A stretch of 64,000 bases of DNA from an uncultured Sphingomonadales bacterium (GTDB lineage Bacteria > Pseudomonadota > Alphaproteobacteria > Sphingomonadales > Rhodothalassiaceae): contig CANMND010000004.1 in NCBI GenBank assembly GCA_947499155.1, forward strand, positions 1 through 64,000, given 5' to 3'. The notes under the pieces were generated by a model. That model was not told the origin of the DNA. It saw only the letters and a list, made by a program, of their open reading frames with translations, and made no database searches. How positions within the stretch are numbered: the first letter of the stretch is position 1; every line of letters starts with the position of its first letter. A program made the position numbers and the translations under genes. This document shows, one piece after another, positions 25,562 to 34,414 of the stretch.

Positions 25562-25621
25562 TCAGCGCGGGGTGACAGGCGCTATACTATCATCACCGGA
25601 TATTTCTTTGGGGGGAGTGTC

Positions 25622-26809
25622 ATGAAACACCTGGTGTATGGACTGGCTTTCTGTTGTCTTCTGTCAGCTCAAAGCCATGCAGATTCAATGGCGCGGCAAG
25701 TGGATGACGGGGCTTTTGATGGGCTTTATGAACAGGCAGCTGGCTGGAGTTCGCCATCAATGGCCGCGCAGATTACTGCGACGGTGAATACATTTTTCGG
25801 TCGTCAGGACCTTAATACGTCCCTTAAAGAGCACATCCCTTCACCCCGAACAGAATGTCTTGGCCCTGGGCAAGATAGCAGCAGCCAACAATCGGGCTCG
25901 GACTGGCTGTTGGATGCGGTGGAATATTACCGAATTCTGATGCTCAATGAAAATCATTACCGCATTGAGTCCCGCTTGTTTTTATGGCGTCTTCTGCCTG
26001 CTCTCAAGGCACGTGGCTTTTCCTGGCTGGGGGTTGAGACGCTTAATCCGAAAGGGCCGCTGCGCGACGGCGCTTATGGTCCTGAGGATGGCTATTACAG
26101 TGGTGAGCCAGCCTTTACCGCGCTGTTGCGCAGGGCGCAAGAGCTGGGGATAACACTATTTGCCTATGAAGCAGCGCCTGCACCATCTGGCAGCACACGA
26201 CAAGAGCGATTACTTCATCGGGAAATGGGACAGGCACAAGCGATTGAGGCCGTTTTTCGTGATATGCCTCCACGTGAAAAAATGCTGATTTTTGCTGGCT
26301 GGAGCCACATTGCCGAAAACCCGATCATCGATGACGAAGGCGGCTCTCAGACATGGATGGCGGCCTATCTTAAACAGGCGGTTCAAAGTGACCCCCTGAC
26401 CGTGGACCTGGCGACCTGTCGGTTTCCGTCCACTGATCCAATGAACGGGATGGATGGACGCGTAAACATCAATGATGACGGCGTGGTGCTTGTGAACGGG
26501 CAATATAAGGGAGTGGTGGACGCTCAAATAGCCTTGCCAGCGGACCCGGATAAACAATCGTCACCCGAATATTATCGGCAGCTTTTGGGCGTACCCGTCA
26601 AGAGTCCGCCGGAATTTCTCCCTGAAGCGACCCCCATCCTGATTCAGGCGCATCGCGCTGACCGGCTGGGCCTTTTGGCTGATGACAGGGTTTTGCTTTA
26701 TCCGGGTGAGGCTTTGCCGCTTTATCTGACACCGGGGTTTGAATATGTCCTTCGGGCGCAGGATGGGGATGGGCGGGTTTTGGGCAAGAAGACTGTCAGT
26801 GTTCCCTGA
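25622..26809 (+). CDS. Exported protein with EreA/ChaN/TIKI-like core
   Basis: The 395-residue product has a signal peptide (VYGLAFCCLLSAQSHA). The middle region has ILMLNENHYRIESRLFLW, LLPALKARGFSWLGVE, LGITLFAYEAAP and EKMLIFAGWSHIAE. The spacing of Asn-His near a first strand, a Gly-Val-Glu, and a late GWSH is like the EreA/ChaN/TIKI clan, whose members include heme-binding and hydrolytic proteins. Specific function is not recognised. A hairpin at 26815 ends the transcript. Confidence 0.6.
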   Translation: MKHLVYGLAFCCLLSAQSHADSMARQVDDGAFDGLYEQAAGWSSPSMAAQITATVNTFFGRQDLNTSLKEHIPSPRTECLGPGQDSSSQQSGSDWLLDAVEYYRILMLNENHYRIESRLFLWRLLPALKARGFSWLGVETLNPKGPLRDGAYGPEDGYYSGEPAFTALLRRAQELGITLFAYEAAPAPSGSTRQERLLHREMGQAQAIEAVFRDMPPREKMLIFAGWSHIAENPIIDDEGGSQTWMAAYLKQAVQSDPLTVDLATCRFPSTDPMNGMDGRVNINDDGVVLVNGQYKGVVDAQIALPADPDKQSSPEYYRQLLGVPVKSPPEFLPEATPILIQAHRADRLGLLADDRVLLYPGEALPLYLTPGFEYVLRAQDGDGRVLGKKTVSVP

Positions 26810-26814
26810 CATAA

Positions 26815-26842
26815 AAAGCGGGACCTGGTGTGGTCCCGCTTT
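26815..26842. terminator. Bidirectional rho-independent terminator
   Basis: An 11-bp perfect stem, AAAGCGGGACC with GGTCCCGCTTT, encloses a six-base loop and is flanked by A and T runs on both sides. It lies between the convergent ends of the gene at 25622 and the TonB-dependent receptor, so it can stop both. Confidence 0.85.
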
Positions 26843-26867
26843 CTTGTTTGTTGTGTCGCTTGATGGC

Positions 26868-29860
26868 CTAGAACTTCACGTTGATCTGGGCATAGCCAAA
26901 GCGGCCCGGGACATCGTAAAGCGTTGCGTCAAAGCCGTTGAGAGCGCAGGAGACGCATGCTGGCGGATCGGTCTGGAAGATGTTGTTGATGCCGAGAGTA
27001 AAGCTGATGCGGTCATCAAACATCTCCGGACGCCATGTGGCCTGAAGGTCGCCATAAATACGCGAGCCAAGCTTGTTGGTCTTGTTTCCGGGGTTGGAAC
27101 ACAGCGTGCTGAGGTCGGCGATGCCGCCTGCGGATGCACCAAACAGTGCGTCAGGACAGCGTTCAGTGATGCCGTCGATATAACGGGCCGAGAAGGTGAC
27201 CGTTACAGTTTTGAACATCCAGTCCAGATTGGCAGACATGCGCCATTCCGGCCAGCCTTTTTCCGGATCGCCCTGCTCCCTGCCCAGCTGTTTGACTGTG
27301 GTTGTACCGGCAGCAATGGTGAAGCTTTCATCATATTTGTTCACCCAGGTGGTCATCAGGCCCAGATGAAAGCGCCCAATATCAGTATCGGGAGAATCAT
27401 AATTAAGTGAAAAATCAATTCCGTCGGTTTTGATTCCACCGATATTTTGGAGTCTGATATTAAAGCCGTTGATGATCCCGTTATCGGTGCGGGTGATGCC
27501 ACTACAAAGCACAGGATCCAGCGTTTGAATACAGCCTGTAAGCTTGACCTGGGGAGCAATGGACTGGATTGCCTGGGAGATATCAATATTCCAATAGGAC
27601 ATCTCGAATGTCATGCGATCGACACCGGGAATATTTGATGCCCATGTGGGACTATAAACACTGGATATGCTCCAGCTGTCCGATGTTTCAGGTTTAAGCG
27701 CCAGATTGCCGCCAACTGTTGCAGAAATCTGGGAGTTTGCCTGCTCAAAGCTGCCATCTGCCGGAACACCGAGTGCGATACAATTGGCCTGTATCTGCGC
27801 TGATTTCGGATCGCCTGTGACACCAAGGAAATCGGAACACAGATCATCTACTGTTGCATCGAACCGGGCTGCTGAACCGAACAGTTCACCTATACCGGGC
27901 GCGCGCAGGCCTTCTGAATAACTGCCGCGCAGCAGGAAGTCGTTCGTCACGCGCCAGTTGAGGCCGGCCTTGAAGGTGGTGCTGCCGCCAAAGGTGGAAT
28001 AGTCGGAGTAGCGGATGGCGAAGGATGCCTCCAGATATTTTGCCAATGGGATATCAGCAAGTACTGGCACGACGATTTCGCCATAAAGCTCGTCAACATT
28101 GAAGTTGCCTTGTGTGGGCGTTGAGGGCACACCAGCGCTTTCACCGGCCACAACCACGGCATCGGGCTGGAAAAAGCCTTCGCGCCGCCGATGTTCATAG
28201 CCACCGGCAAAGGCGACCCAGCCACCGGGCAGTTCGAACAGGTCGCCAGAGATATTGGCAGTGAAGTCAAACAGCTCGGATTCACTTTCATCCTTCTGGA
28301 CGAAGGTGACGAAATCCAGCATGGCCTGGGTAATGGATCCGTTGCCATCGGGGCCTTGCCCGCCAAAGAAATTGAACGGTACGCAGCCATTGATGGAATT
28401 GCCATCACTATCCACGCATTCATCCAGTGGTCCCAGGGCCTGTTTCAGCTTGGCAGAGTTAAAGGCACCAAATTTACGCTGGCTGCCCCGGCTTTCCGAG
28501 AAAGTGGCGTGCATATCCCAGTAGAAATTGCGATTCTGCAATTCAAAGTCGCCCTTAAGGCCGCCATTCACATACCAGGTATCCACATTCTGTTTGAAAA
28601 TACGTGGGCCTGCTTCCAAAGGACGCCGAAGGGCAAACTGGAAGCCTGAATCTGCGTCAAGTGTTATGCCAAACGGATTGAAGGGGTTCGTCGCATCTAC
28701 TGTGACGGTATCCATCAGATTGCCATTACCCGCGTCAGGACCTATGAACAAGGGCTCGGGCGCTGCCTGATTGGTGGATTCACGATTGTTGAATACGGCC
28801 TTCATTTCGAAGGTAATATTGTCTGTCAGATCATGTTCAATATTGGAAAAAAAGCTTACCCGCTTGTTGGGGGTGGAGACCAGATTGAACTGGGCGAAAT
28901 TGAAGCGGTCCGCATCTGAGAAACTATGGAAGTCCAGCGAATTGGGATTGCTGGGATCAAATGCTGCCAGATTGCCCAGCCCATTAATTGCATTATCGTT
29001 GAGTGTAATATCTGCAATGATGGGCATGCCATTGCTATCAAGCGCTCCCGTTGCAAAACGGTAACGACCTTGCGGTGTGCCGGACGAACAGCCTGGTGTA
29101 CAGGCCCCAACGCCCGGTGTCGGGAATGTGGAAATAGCGCGATCGGAAGCCCGCACGGCACTTGCCCTGTTATAGGTAAAGTCAAAGAACATGCGGGTGC
29201 GTTCGCCCTGGGTACCAAATGACAGGGAATATTCCTGCGTTTCGCCATCGCCTTCATTCAGAAACATACCGCCATAGGCCGAGGCTTCAAAGCCATCAAG
29301 ATCGCGCTTTGTGATGATGTTGATCACACCGGCAATGGCGTCGGAACCATAGATGGCTGATGCGCCGTCTTGGAGAACCTCGATCCGGTCAATGGCGTTT
29401 GTCGGCACGGTACCAAGGTCCACAGCCGATGAGACGCCGGAGCCGGATGTTTCATTCACCCAGCGCTGGCCATCGACCAGCACAAGAACGCGTTTGGGGC
29501 CAAGCCCGCGCAGGTCCGCCTGAACTGAACCCGCACCAATGCCGCCACCATCAGGCGGAAAGCCGAAATTGCCGGAATTGTTGAACTTGCTGTTAAAGGT
29601 GCCCTGTGATTGCGGCAGTCTTTGCAGGAAGTCACCCACATTGGTTAGGCCGCTTTTGTCGATATCTTGTGAGTCAAGATTGATGATCGGCTGTGGGGAG
29701 TTCAGTTGAGAGCGCCTGATACGTGAGCCGGTAACCACCACCTCTTCGATCACGCCTTCTCCTTGTGCCGGTGCCTGCTGGGCCTCGGCAGCCCCCCTGT
29801 CAATAGTGCAAAGCCTGCACAGCCGCTCATTAGGGCGATGCGCATTGCATGATGGGTCAT
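26868..29860 (-). CDS. TonB-dependent outer-membrane receptor, signal peptide out of frame
   Basis: The body is a ~1000-residue TonB-dependent receptor: TonB-box-like EEVVVTGSRIRRSQ, plug motifs including VLVLVDGQRWVN, IEVLQDGASAIYGSDAIAGVINI, and a long barrel ending in QINVKF. Substrate is unknown. The body frame is open to 29924 but has no signal peptide there. A good signal (RIALMSGCAGFALLTGG) begins at ATG 29860, after GGAGGA, in another frame and is cut off by a stop. The frames meet at a run of six C (+ strand) at 29792-29797; adding one base would join LLTGG to AAEAQQAP. It is either a sequencing error, a recent mutation or a switch. A bidirectional terminator follows the gene. Confidence 0.85.
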
Positions 29861-30327
29861 CATGTCCTCCATATGGCTGATTTACACACGGCTCTTGCCG
29901 CGGGAACAATATTGGCGGAATCAAGCAGATAGGGGGCGAGGTATCTATTTAAATTATAATAAATTCAACCAAGAGAATATGTAATTCGGCTTTTATCTGG
30001 AAGGCCGGACAGTGCAGAATTCGCAGAAATCTGCGGATGCTGGGGATATATTGGTATTTTTCTTAAAACTGTAAAAGGAAATGCTCACAAGGTTTTAGGG
30101 CAGGACTGTTGCGTTAATATCACACAATCTGAAGGCCTTGACGCGAGATGATCCAGACAAGGACAGTGCTTCGGATGGACATGTCACAAGACAGACCACC
30201 GGTTCGTAACTCCGCAACCTGTCCTTTTGTTTCATTCTGCTGTGTCACCCCACGGCTTGACCGTGGGGTCTGGCGCAAATCGCGCTGCTGACGACTGCTG
30301 CTGACACCTAAAGACGGGCGGTACTGC
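29861..30327. other. Intergenic region upstream of the TonB-dependent receptor
   Basis: These ~470 bases hold no convincing gene; the ORFs crossing it have no family features. It must hold the receptor promoter: an AT-rich tract around 29945-29970 includes a TATAAT match on the minus strand at 29953-29958, but I see no good -35 box. A perfect palindrome lies at 30247-30269. Confidence 0.5.
30247..30269. repeat. Perfect 9-bp-stem extragenic palindrome
   Basis: ACCCCACGG and CCGTGGGGT are perfect complements around the loop CTTGA. No T run follows on either strand, so it is not a normal terminator. It sits about 60 bases beyond the mlaA stop and could be a REP-like extragenic palindrome or an mRNA-stabilising hairpin. 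Only one copy was noticed in the window. Confidence 0.55.
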
Positions 30328-31152
30328 TTATTCAGGGCGTTTAGGGCTTTGGTTGTCATCGTCGGGGAAATCGCCGAAATCCATGTCAAAAAGGTCTTCT
30401 TCTTCCTTGGACTGGCCTGCCTCACCATTGGAAATCAGGAACTGGCGACGCTGGCGATATGCAGAGCGGGCAAAAGCATAGGGGTCATCGGATTTTTTAA
30501 GTTCCTTGATCACTGACCAGTTGCGGTCACGGACTTCGATGATGCCACCAGCACTCCAGCCACGTCGTACCCAGCGCAGATCAGCAATATCAAGGCCAAG
30601 GCCCACAGGCTCTGACAGGGCGTCTCCAACGAAGCCTACAGCATCACGTGGATTGCTTGGTCCGATAAAAGGCAGAACCAGATAAGGCTCACTTTGCCAT
30701 CCCCAGACGGCAAGAGTCTGTCCAAAATCCTCATCTATGACCGGAATCTCAAATGCGGTTGCAGGGTCTGCAATGCCGCCAAGCCCCAAAACCGTATTGG
30801 CGAGGAAGCGTTTTGTCGCGATCCCCGCGCGGTTTGGTTCACCTTGCAACAATGCATTTACGATCACCAAAGGCGTCTTTGCGTTTGCGTAAATATTGGT
30901 AACAACCTGTCGTAAGGGGCTGGGAATGATCGTGCGATAAATCCAGGTCACCGGGCGCAGGATGACCTTGTCCAGAGCCATATTCAGATCCCACATGACC
31001 CGATTGAACGGTTCCAGCGGGTCATTTGCCTGCTCGTAAAGCGCAAGCGCGTGCGGGTCACTCTCCGGTGGACGGGTGGCACAGGCCGCAAGAACAAGGC
31101 TGAGAAGAATTGCAAGTAACCAGACTGGACGCCGCATATTTATAACGTGCAT
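30328..31152 (-). CDS. mlaA: MlaA/VacJ family lipoprotein
   Basis: ATG 31152 has GAAGG about ten bases upstream; the longest frame begins at 31221. A signal ends in the lipobox LAAC. The mature part has DPLEPFNRVMWDLN, SPLRQVVTNIYANAKTPL, FLANTVLGLGGI and FGQTLAVWGWQSEPYLVLPFIG, the MlaA hallmarks. In its family the protein removes mislocalised phospholipids from the outer leaflet of the outer membrane with OmpC and the MlaFEDB system. The C-terminal tail is acidic (KEEEDLFDMDFGDF). Confidence 0.92.
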   Translation of the reverse strand: MHVINMRRPVWLLAILLSLVLAACATRPPESDPHALALYEQANDPLEPFNRVMWDLNMALDKVILRPVTWIYRTIIPSPLRQVVTNIYANAKTPLVIVNALLQGEPNRAGIATKRFLANTVLGLGGIADPATAFEIPVIDEDFGQTLAVWGWQSEPYLVLPFIGPSNPRDAVGFVGDALSEPVGLGLDIADLRWVRRGWSAGGIIEVRDRNWSVIKELKKSDDPYAFARSAYRQRRQFLISNGEAGQSKEEEDLFDMDFGDFPDDDNQSPKRPE

Positions 31153-31330
31153 GAACAAATGGCCTTCTGTGACAAGAGGGCCAGACCCGGTTTGACCCGG
31201 TTCCGTGGCGGCCCGCACCAACGCATAGCGGTTTCTAGCAGAAGAAGGCGACCAGCCTCAACGCTTCTCATGTTCTAAATTGCAAATTCTGATCGGGAAG
31301 CACGCCATTGTGATAAAACTGTTTACGAGA

Positions 31331-31348
31331 CATAAAGATATGTTTATA
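31331..31348. promoter_or_regulatory. Candidate operator for the ArsR-type regulator
   Basis: ATAAA and TTTAT form an inverted repeat around GATATG, about 50 bases before the regulator's start at 31399. Size and symmetry suit a winged-helix dimer of ArsR type. Autoregulation would control the whole metF-metH operon. It is the only such repeat seen in this leader; binding is inferred. Confidence 0.4.
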
Positions 31349-31398
31349 TAGTGCATATCAATTGTCCTGTTTAAGGTGTGAAAGAGGCGCGAGTGTCG

Positions 31399-32364
31399 AT
31401 GGATGCGATTTTATCAGCCTTGCGGGCGGCTGGAGAGCCAACAAGGCTTCGGATTCTGGGCCTTTTGGGTCATGGCGAACTAACGGTGACTGAACTGACG
31501 CAAATCCTGCGCCAAAGCCAGCCCCGGGTGTCTCGCCATTTGCGGCTGTTGTCCGAAGCGGGTCTTTTGGACCGTTTCCGCGAAGGAGCCTGGGTGTTTT
31601 ACCGTCTGGTGGAAGATGGCCCGCAGGCGCATCTGGCTCGCACGATTGTGGATCTGCTGCCTGAAGATGCTCTTGACCATCAGCGCGATCTTGAACGGCT
31701 CGCCGATGTGCGTGAAGCCCGGGCCGAGGCAGCCGCCGCCTATTTCCGCGCCAATGCCCCACACTGGAACAAGATTCGCTCGCTTTATGTGCCTGAAGAG
31801 CAGGTGGAACGGCGGCTTCTGGCTGTTTTGGAAGACCACAAGGTGGATGATCTGCTTGATATCGGTACGGGCACAGGCCGAATCCTTGAGGTATTCGCCC
31901 CCCATATTCAGCGCGGTCTGGGAATTGATCTCTCGTCCGAGATGTTGACGGTCGCCCGTGCAAGCCTTGCTGCCAAGGATATAACCCATTGTCAGGTCCG
32001 TCTGGGGGACATGTACGACCTGCCTGTTCCCAATGAGAGCGTCGATCTGGTGATCCTGCATCAGGTGCTTCACTTTGCCGAGGACACATCCCTTGCCCTT
32101 AAGGAAGCGGCGCGGACACTGAAGATTGGCGGCATAACTCTCATCGTGGATTTTGCCCCTCACAATCTGGAAGATCTGCGCGATGAGCACCAGCACCGCC
32201 GCCTTGGCTTTTCCGATGATGAAGTTGTGGTGTGGGGAGAGGCGGCAGGTCTTGAAAAGGCAGAGGTGGAACACCTGGATGGCGGCGCATTGACCGTCAC
32301 TTTGTGGAAATTGCGCAAGGCCGAGCCGGTACGGAATACTAGAGGTCTGGAGTTGGTTAAATGA
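31399..32364 (+). CDS. ArsR-family regulator fused to a SAM-dependent methyltransferase
   Basis: ATG 31399 is preferred; a GTG at 31378 has its AAGG too close. Residues 1-75 form an ArsR winged helix: EPTRLRILGLLGHGELTVTE, QSQPRVSRHLRLLSEAG. The metal-binding ELCVCDL of classical ArsR is replaced by ELTVTEL. From ~residue 130 comes a class I methyltransferase: LLDIGTGTGRILEVFA, MLTVARASL and LHQVLHFAEDTSLALKEAARTL. Similar regulators (SahR-like) respond to methionine-cycle metabolites. The next gene, metF, overlaps its stop by four bases, so this probably senses SAM or SAH to control methionine synthesis. Confidence 0.88.
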   Translation: MDAILSALRAAGEPTRLRILGLLGHGELTVTELTQILRQSQPRVSRHLRLLSEAGLLDRFREGAWVFYRLVEDGPQAHLARTIVDLLPEDALDHQRDLERLADVREARAEAAAAYFRANAPHWNKIRSLYVPEEQVERRLLAVLEDHKVDDLLDIGTGTGRILEVFAPHIQRGLGIDLSSEMLTVARASLAAKDITHCQVRLGDMYDLPVPNESVDLVILHQVLHFAEDTSLALKEAARTLKIGGITLIVDFAPHNLEDLRDEHQHRRLGFSDDEVVVWGEAAGLEKAEVEHLDGGALTVTLWKLRKAEPVRNTRGLELVK

Positions 32365-33278
32365 ATGTAGTTCGTGCTCTCAATCCGTCGTTATTTGCCG
32401 AATCCGGCGGGGATGTGTCGGTCTCATTTGAATTTTTTCCGCCCAAGACCGACAAAATGGAAGAAAAGCTCTGGAGTGCTCTTAAGACGCTGGAGCCTTT
32501 GCAGCCCCGGTTTGTCTCTGTCACCTATGGGGCCGGCGGCTCAACAAGGGAGCGGACGCACAATACAGTCAAGCGTATTCTGGATGACACCAGCATGATA
32601 CCTGCGGCTCATCTCACATGTGTGGATGCGACGAAAGACGAGGTGGATGAGATCATCCGCGCCTATCACGATGCCGGCGTTCGCCACATCGTGGCCTTAA
32701 GGGGTGATGCGCCTGATCCCTCACTTGGCTATCGTCCGACGCCCGGTGGCTATGAAAATGCCGCTGACCTTGTGGCAGGCATCCGGGCTATTGGAGATTT
32801 TGAGATTTCGGTTGCGGCCTACCCGGAGCGTCATCCCGATTCTGGTACACTAGTGGCGGATCTTGATAATCTGAAACGCAAAATTGATGCAGGCGCCACG
32901 CGGGCAATTACGCAGTTTTTCTTTGAGGCAGATTGTTATTTCCGCTTTCTGGACCATGCCCGGTCCTATGGCATTGATGTGGAAATTACGCCCGGTATCT
33001 TGCCTGTCACCAATGTGAAACAGCTAAAACGCTTTTCCGAGCAATGTGGCATGAAAGTGCCGCAATGGATGGCGGACTTGTTCGATGGCCTTGACGATCA
33101 CCCCCAGACACGGGCGCTGGTGGCAGCAACGGTAGCGGGCGAGTTGTGCCGTCGTCTTCAGGCAGGCGGCGTATCGGAGTTTCATTTTTACACACTCAAT
33201 CGGGATGAATTGACATTCGCCATCTGCCGCATGCTGGGTGTAAGGCCCGGTCTGTCTGCTGTGGCGGCGGCGTCATGA
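32361..33278 (+). CDS. metF: 5,10-methylenetetrahydrofolate reductase
   Basis: The 305-residue protein starts within the regulator's stop (ATGA overlap). It shows SFEFFPPKTDKMEEKLW, FVSVTYGAGGSTRERT, IVALRGDAPD, AAYPERHPDS, ITQFFFEADCYFRF and PGILPVTN, the MetF signature. It reduces methylene-THF to methyl-THF, the methyl donor for MetH. Its stop overlaps the start of the next gene by four bases, so all three are translationally coupled. Confidence 0.96.
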   Translation: MNVVRALNPSLFAESGGDVSVSFEFFPPKTDKMEEKLWSALKTLEPLQPRFVSVTYGAGGSTRERTHNTVKRILDDTSMIPAAHLTCVDATKDEVDEIIRAYHDAGVRHIVALRGDAPDPSLGYRPTPGGYENAADLVAGIRAIGDFEISVAAYPERHPDSGTLVADLDNLKRKIDAGATRAITQFFFEADCYFRFLDHARSYGIDVEITPGILPVTNVKQLKRFSEQCGMKVPQWMADLFDGLDDHPQTRALVAATVAGELCRRLQAGGVSEFHFYTLNRDELTFAICRMLGVRPGLSAVAAAS

Positions 33279-34369
33279 AGGACACAATCATGGGCAATAG
33301 CAAAGCGGCAGAAAACAGCGCCGACTTCACTACCAGGCTGAGAGCTATCGCTTCGGAGCGTATTGTCATACTGGATGGCGCCATGGGCACCATGATCCAA
33401 TCATATAATCTGGGTGAAGCCGATTACCGAGGTGAGCTTTTTGCAGATCACACACATGACCTGAAGGGCAATAATGACATCTTATGTCTGACGGCACCCC
33501 AGATTATTGATGAAATCCATGAGAGTTTTCTGGAAGCAGGCGCTGATATCATCGAGACCAACAGCTTTAACGGTACCACAATCAGCCAGGCCGATTATGG
33601 GATGGAAGATGCGGTCGTTGATCTTAACCTGGCCTCAGCCCGGATAGCCCGTGCAGCAGCGGATCGCTGGACGGAAAAAACTCCTGAACAGCCGCGCTTT
33701 GTTGCCGGTGCCATTGGGCCGACCAACAAGACCCTTTCAGTGTCGCCGCGAGTGAACGATCCGGGCCATCGGGATGTAACCTTTGATCAGATGGAGGCAG
33801 TTTATTTTGAACAGGCGAAAGCATTGGTTGAAGGTGGCGTTGATCTTTTGCTGATCGAAACGGTTTTTGACACGCTGAATGCCAAGGCGGCTCTGGTGGC
33901 TGTGGACCGCTTGTCCCGGGAACGGGGCGAGACCATTCCTGTTATTGTGTCTGTTACTGTAACGGACCTTTCGGGACGCAATCTGTCAGGACAGACAGTT
34001 GATGCTTTCTGGTATTCCGTCCGTCACGCAAATCCGCTGGCGGTTGGCCTTAATTGCAGCTTTGGGGCTGACCAGTTGCGGCCTTATGTTCAGGCTCTGG
34101 CGAAATGTGCAGATACCCTGGTCTCCGTTTACCCCAATGCGGGCCTGCCCAATGACATGGGTGCCTATGATGAATTGCCCGAACATACGGCTGCATCCCT
34201 TGAAGGGTTTGCCAAGGATGGCTTTGTCAACATTGTAGGGGGGTGTTGCGGTACAACTCCTGACCATATGCGAGCCATTGTTGCAGCCATGAAAGGCAAG
34301 GCTCCACGTGTCATCCCCAAGCTGCCCCGGCGTCTTTATCTGGCAGGGCTTGAGACGATGACTGCCTGA
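33275..34369 (+). CDS. metH: Methionine synthase, homocysteine-binding half (split MetH)
   Basis: The 364-residue protein covers only the first module of cobalamin-dependent Met[36 protein letters not shown] and [12 protein letters not shown]. The zinc ligands for homocysteine are present in VGLNCSFGA and [11 protein letters not shown]. In many bacteria this is joined to the folate and B12 modules; here the protein stops and the rest follows as a second gene 45 bases on. Start overlaps the metF stop (ATGA). The split form is known in several alphaproteobacteria. Confidence 0.94.
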   Translation: MKDTIMGNSKAAENSADFTTRLRAIASERIVILDGAMGTMIQSYNLGEADYRGELFADHTHDLKGNNDILCLTAPQIIDEIHESFLEAGADIIETNSFNGTTISQADYGMEDAVVDLNLASARIARAAADRWTEKTPEQPRFVAGAIGPTNKTLSVSPRVNDPGHRDVTFDQMEAVYFEQAKALVEGGVDLLLIETVFDTLNAKAALVAVDRLSRERGETIPVIVSVTVTDLSGRNLSGQTVDAFWYSVRHANPLAVGLNCSFGADQLRPYVQALAKCADTLVSVYPNAGLPNDMGAYDELPEHTAASLEGFAKDGFVNIVGGCCGTTPDHMRAIVAAMKGKAPRVIPKLPRRLYLAGLETMTA

Positions 34370-34414
34370 GCACGTCTCCGCCCGTTGTTTTCCTTTTATG
34401 TATGCAGACCAGCC

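Noticed and set aside
30120-30428. 102-codon minus-strand ORF overlapping the mlaA end
   Set aside because: No family features or ribosome-binding site; it overlaps a clear gene in another frame.
31222-31398. SAM or SAH riboswitch before the methionine operon
   Set aside because: No conserved riboswitch core seen; the leader has only a short inverted repeat suited to a protein operator.
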